Origin: Limnephilus marmoratus
Taxonomy: Eukaryota > Arthropoda > Insecta > Trichoptera > Limnephilidae
Assembly (NCBI GenBank): GCA_917880885.1
Contig: OU862919.1
Coordinates: 14,154,001 to 14,218,000, forward strand
Reading direction: 5' to 3'
DNA length: 64,000 nt
Part shown: positions 61,467-64,000 of the stretch, piece by piece
How positions within the stretch are numbered: the first letter of the stretch is position 1
Layout: each line of letters opens with the position of its first letter
Notes under the pieces: model-generated
Seen by the model: the letters and a program-made list of their open reading frames with translations, nothing else
Database searches by the model: none
Told to the model about the DNA's origin: nothing
Made by a program: the position numbers and the translations under genes

Positions 61467-61816
61467 AGGCTGGCATAGTCCAGCGGTAAGGCTCTTGACT
61501 CACAATCCGAAGGTCGCTGGATCGAATCCCGGCGTGGCAAATAAATTTTATTTGATTAATTTGTGTTATTTCACAATTTATTCATATAAAATAATATATA
61601 GTATATTTGCGGCACGTTCCAGAGTGGAAGATACTCTCAGTATCGCCCAGTGACCAGATCTGAATAGCCAGGTACTTCTCCACCTTCCTCTTCCCTATCT
61701 GCTTTCCCTCCCCACTACCTTCAGCCTCACAACATACCTGAATTGGGGATGCCATAGTCTCACTGGCTCCAGGCGGAAGCAGTTGGCACTCTTGTGCGGT
61801 ATTCATGTAAAAAAAA
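61467..61816 (+). mobile_element. SINE-B copy 6, full length with small deletion
   Basis: Box A TAGTCCAGCGG, box B TGGATCGAATCCCGG, full body except the TGGTGTAAGACC...GTGTTTGG part, tail TTCATGTAAAAAAAAG. Confidence 0.88.
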
Positions 61817-61891
61817 GTAAAAATAATAGATGGTTATATTTTAAAGTTGTTCGACAACATTTAATATTGTCACGGTTACATTTGCCACAAT

Positions 61892-62022
61892 GGAGGGGGC
61901 GTAACTGGATACCACGACGGAGGAGGCATAACGAGATACCGCGAAGGAGGGGGCGTAATAGGACACCACGAAGGAGAGGGTGTAATTGGATACCACAACG
62001 GAGGGGGCGTAATGGGATAGGG
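61892..62022 (+). repeat. 27-bp tandem repeat, about 4.8 units
   Basis: Units start at 61,892, 61,919, 61,946, 61,973 and 62,000, each GGAGG(G/A)GGCGTAA(C/T)... and GGATACCAC. Every unit is 27 bp, so the three frames stay open on both strands without coding meaning. Confidence 0.92.
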
Positions 62023-62606
62023 AAAATATTTTTGCGGCAGTCACATGTGTCGCAGTCGTTTTGAGCATGAGACGTCACAAAGCTCATGACCCCCCCCCCC
62101 CCATACCCCTTGTCACACAATGTCACACTTCATTACTCCCCTCCCCCCTTAAGGCTCTGCAACCGTGCTCGAAAATAAGAAGATGGAGAAATTACGAATG
62201 TTAGAGGAGAGCGCTAACATTTACAGCGACAAAATCGATGCGAAAATTGAGAAAATGTTTAATAAAACACGACTCGTTTAAAATAGAGCAAAAAATCTCT
62301 CGGACATTATCTTAAACAGCATTGAAAAAAAAACACTGTGATTTTTTTCATACATATAACTTGTAAAATAACTGAAACAAACGTGTTAATAATAATTTTT
62401 GGAGCATACTTTGCAATTTTTTTCTATCGAGGGAATTCTTTATACTTTGCATTTCGGCGCGGGCAATGTCCAGATATTATCTTCAAGAATGACATATATT
62501 TTTTTAGGAGCTTTAAAACTTACCGTGTTTAAGGGAGATATGTAAGAAATCGGTAGAAAATCAGGTTGCGGGCCCTTAAGGTGTGATGTAATTTGTGGAT
62601 GGTCCC

Positions 62607-62655
62607 ATACGACTAAAGGCATTTCAAGCAACATTTCAATACTGAGAGTGTCATG
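62607..62655 (-). mobile_element. SINE-B fragment (copy 11)
   Basis: ACTAAAGGCATTTCAAGCAA, CATTTCAATACTGAGAGTG: body pieces with an internal deletion. Confidence 0.5.
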
Positions 62656-62744
62656 ATGGAGGACTTAACTAGCCGAAGAATTAAACAAGATGCTAACTTA
62701 GAGATGGTCACGGCCAAATTAATATATTATCGTGATTTATTTTT

Positions 62745-62990
62745 TGGGTGTAATGACATGTTGAGCTTTCCCTTTCTTTAGCCAACGTTTCGGACATCGT
62801 TACAGTGTCTATCATCATAGCATATGTGTAGATTGTGGTGAAGTGTATGATAATATAAATAGAAGCGATACAATATTGCACGCATAAATTCTATCACACT
62901 TCAGCACTTCACTTGGCCCTGATGATGGCCATTGTAACGCTGTCCAAAACTTTGGCTGGAGAGAGCAAAAGAGCAACACGGCATAATATC
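62745..62990. mobile_element. degenerate hammerhead palindrome
   Basis: CTTTAGCCAACGTTTCGGAC (62,776) and GCTGTCCAAAACTTTGGCTG (about 62,938) are mirrored. Cores: minus strand has ATGATGA for CTGATGA with GAAAC intact; plus strand has CTGATGA intact (62,919-62,925) with AAAAC for GAAAC. The oldest-looking member of the set. Confidence 0.6.
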
Positions 62991-63294
62991 AAACTAATTA
63001 ACATAATAAAATCCTGTATAATCTAACTCCATAAATAGATTTCACGGGATTTACTACTTTACTTCATGTCTTCCTACATTTATAAGGGTTCCATGACAGT
63101 TCATCCTGCGACAATTCATCCGGCGACAGTTCATCCTGCGACAGTTCATCCGGCCGACAGTTCATCCTGCCGACAATTCATCCTGCCGACAGTTCATCCC
63201 GTCGACAATTCATCCGGCGACAATTCATCCTGCCTGATCATTTAGAAGATTTTTTCTTCAAGTAAGTATGCAAAGAGGACATACGGCCGTACAA

Positions 63295-63319
63295 CCTAAC
63301 CTAACCTAACCTAACCTAG
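63295..63319 (+). repeat. short telomere-type (CCTAA)n tract
   Basis: Four CCTAA units and a CCTAG, the insect telomere motif, exactly at the inner edge of the left foldback arm. Confidence 0.85.
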
Positions 63320-63470
63320 CCGTGTTTGGTGACTAGATCTGAATAGCCAGGAAGATACGTTTTCCACATCTTTTTCCCCTCGCCACTACCTTCAGCATCA
63401 CACCATACCAAAATTGGGGATGCCATTGGCACTCACTGGCTCGAGACGGTTGGGACTCTTGTTTTTTTTT
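63320..63470 (+). mobile_element. SINE-B copy 12, 3' part
   Basis: CCGTGTTTGGTGACTAGATC, AAATTGGGGATGCCATTGG and GGTTGGGACTCTTG, then a T run instead of the family's A-tail. Confidence 0.75.
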
Positions 63471-63902
63471 TTTAAATCAATCAATTCACCCTAAAAGATG
63501 GTGTTAATTTCAGATAAAAAAGTTATATTAGATGCAAGTAGGAATCTTTACCGTTCTTTGCTAAGCCGACTGCACGTATAAGTATGTCGTATTTTGTTAT
63601 TCACGCATGCTTCTTCGGAGAGTCGAAATTATTGTTAGTAAAAATATTTTTACAGCGGATTTCCACTCAAGACGTCTTCAGATATAAGTATATCGATTTT
63701 GGTTGTACGGCCGTATATCCTCTTTGCATACTTACTTAATAAAAATCTTCTAAATGATCAGGCAGGATGAATTGTCGCCGGATGAATTGTCGGCGGGATG
63801 AACTGTCGGCAGGATGAACTGTCCGCAGGATGAACTGTCGGCCGGATGAACTGTCGCAGGATGAACTGTCGCCGGATGAATTGTCGCAGGACGAATTGTC
63901 GG

Positions 63903-64000
63903 GTCACTATTTATAAGATAACTCTCTTTGTGGGATTTACCCACACTTCAATCATCTTTCCGTTTTAATTGTATTCAAATTAATATGTACTTAACCTTAA
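63903..64000. other. no recognisable feature
   Basis: AT-rich end of the window. Confidence 0.5.

Larger units (their letters stand above)
61328..62609. mobile_element. TIR element with G/C runs, a 27-bp tandem repeat and a SINE-B inside
   Basis: Ends TAGGGGTCATCCATAAATTA...GTCATAC (61,328-61,355) and the inverted TATGGGACCATCCACAAATT (62,581-62,609). Subterminal C runs at 61,371 and 62,089 are typical of a widespread invertebrate family with 'GGTC.TCCA.AAATTACGTCA' ends whose class I cannot name with certainty. It hosts SINE-B copy 6. A short frame KMEKLRMLEESANIYSDKI at 62,182 is of unknown worth. Confidence 0.7.
63094..63902. mobile_element. foldback element with minisatellite arms
   Basis: The left arm 63,094-63,296 has about ten units of GACA(G/A)TTCATCC(T/G)GC(C), then TGATCATTTAGAAGATTTTT and ACGGCCGTACAACC. 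The right arm 63,701-63,902 is its inverted copy with the same order. The ~400-bp centre begins with (CCTAA)5 and a SINE-B piece. Drosophila FB-type foldback elements also have tandem repeats in their inverted arms; kinship here is only by structure. Confidence 0.8.

Noticed and set aside
61783..62064. Arg-rich 93-codon protein with nonapeptide repeats
   Set aside because: It is the 27-bp tandem repeat read through; equally open on the other strand.
63094..63240. CRISPR-like array (short repeats with spacers)
   Set aside because: Units are contiguous with no unique spacers, the array is mirrored at 63,740-63,902, and the genome is eukaryotic. It is a minisatellite.

Overview
This window reads as a piece of a repeat-rich, AT-rich insect genome. 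The case rests on the transposon families: Ty3/gypsy, Penelope-like elements with hammerhead motifs, mellifera-type and irritans-type mariner, piggyBac, hAT, pogo, Helitron tails ending CTAG, jockey/CR1-like LINE tails, tRNA-derived SINEs, and a short (CCTAA)n insect-type telomeric motif. Several dispersed repeats are of kinds I associate with Lepidoptera, but that is a weak inference. I found no convincing host gene, no rRNA and no intact tRNA. Almost everything recognisable is a mobile element, most copies are broken, and many sit inside one another.

Layout. 1-5 kb: the 3' half of a Ty3/gypsy element (frameshifted pol, a very long non-coding 3' region, polypurine tract, start of the 3' LTR). 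5-12 kb: a Helitron tail, a hAT deletion derivative with an exact 8-bp target duplication, SINEs, LINE C-terminal relics and a TIR element. 13-20 kb: a long-TIR element loaded with SINEs, a Penelope relic, LINE relics, a SINE inside a Helitron tail, and a double palindrome carrying hammerhead ribozyme cores. 20-30 kb: a GC-rich foldback, LINE/SINE pieces, mariner copy 1, a Penelope endonuclease copy bounded by a 53-bp inverted repeat, and a pogo fragment. 30-40 kb: a hammerhead palindrome with matching cores on both strands, a LINE split by a 1.1-kb solo LTR, a Helitron, SINEs, a 38-kb foldback, and mariner copy 2. 41-53 kb: a LINE, small TIR elements, a Helitron, then a piggyBac element (TTAA-flanked, 44,667-52,463) split by a 5.4-kb non-coding LTR element whose LTRs differ at only two of 715 positions. 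53-57 kb: a mariner-like MITE and a second TTAA-flanked element carrying Helitrons. 57-64 kb: LINE relics, a tRNA-derived SINE, an irritans-type mariner, nested palindromes, a G/C-run TIR element with a 27-bp tandem repeat, and a foldback element whose arms are a minisatellite.

How the parts relate. The LINE family at 22.5, 29.4 and 60.9 kb shares its 3' hairpin and A-tail with the non-autonomous family called SINE-A here, as expected of a LINE and its parasite. The Penelope-type reverse transcriptase/endonuclease source is represented by the 14.8- and 28-kb relics, while the ribozyme palindromes at 18.4, 30.1, 60.4 and 62.7 kb look like coding-free relatives or terminal-repeat derivatives. 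The young LTR element at 46.5-51.9 kb codes for nothing, so it must have been copied by proteins from elsewhere; the gypsy element at the left edge shares its polypurine-TAA-TGTA junction and is a possible relative of that source.
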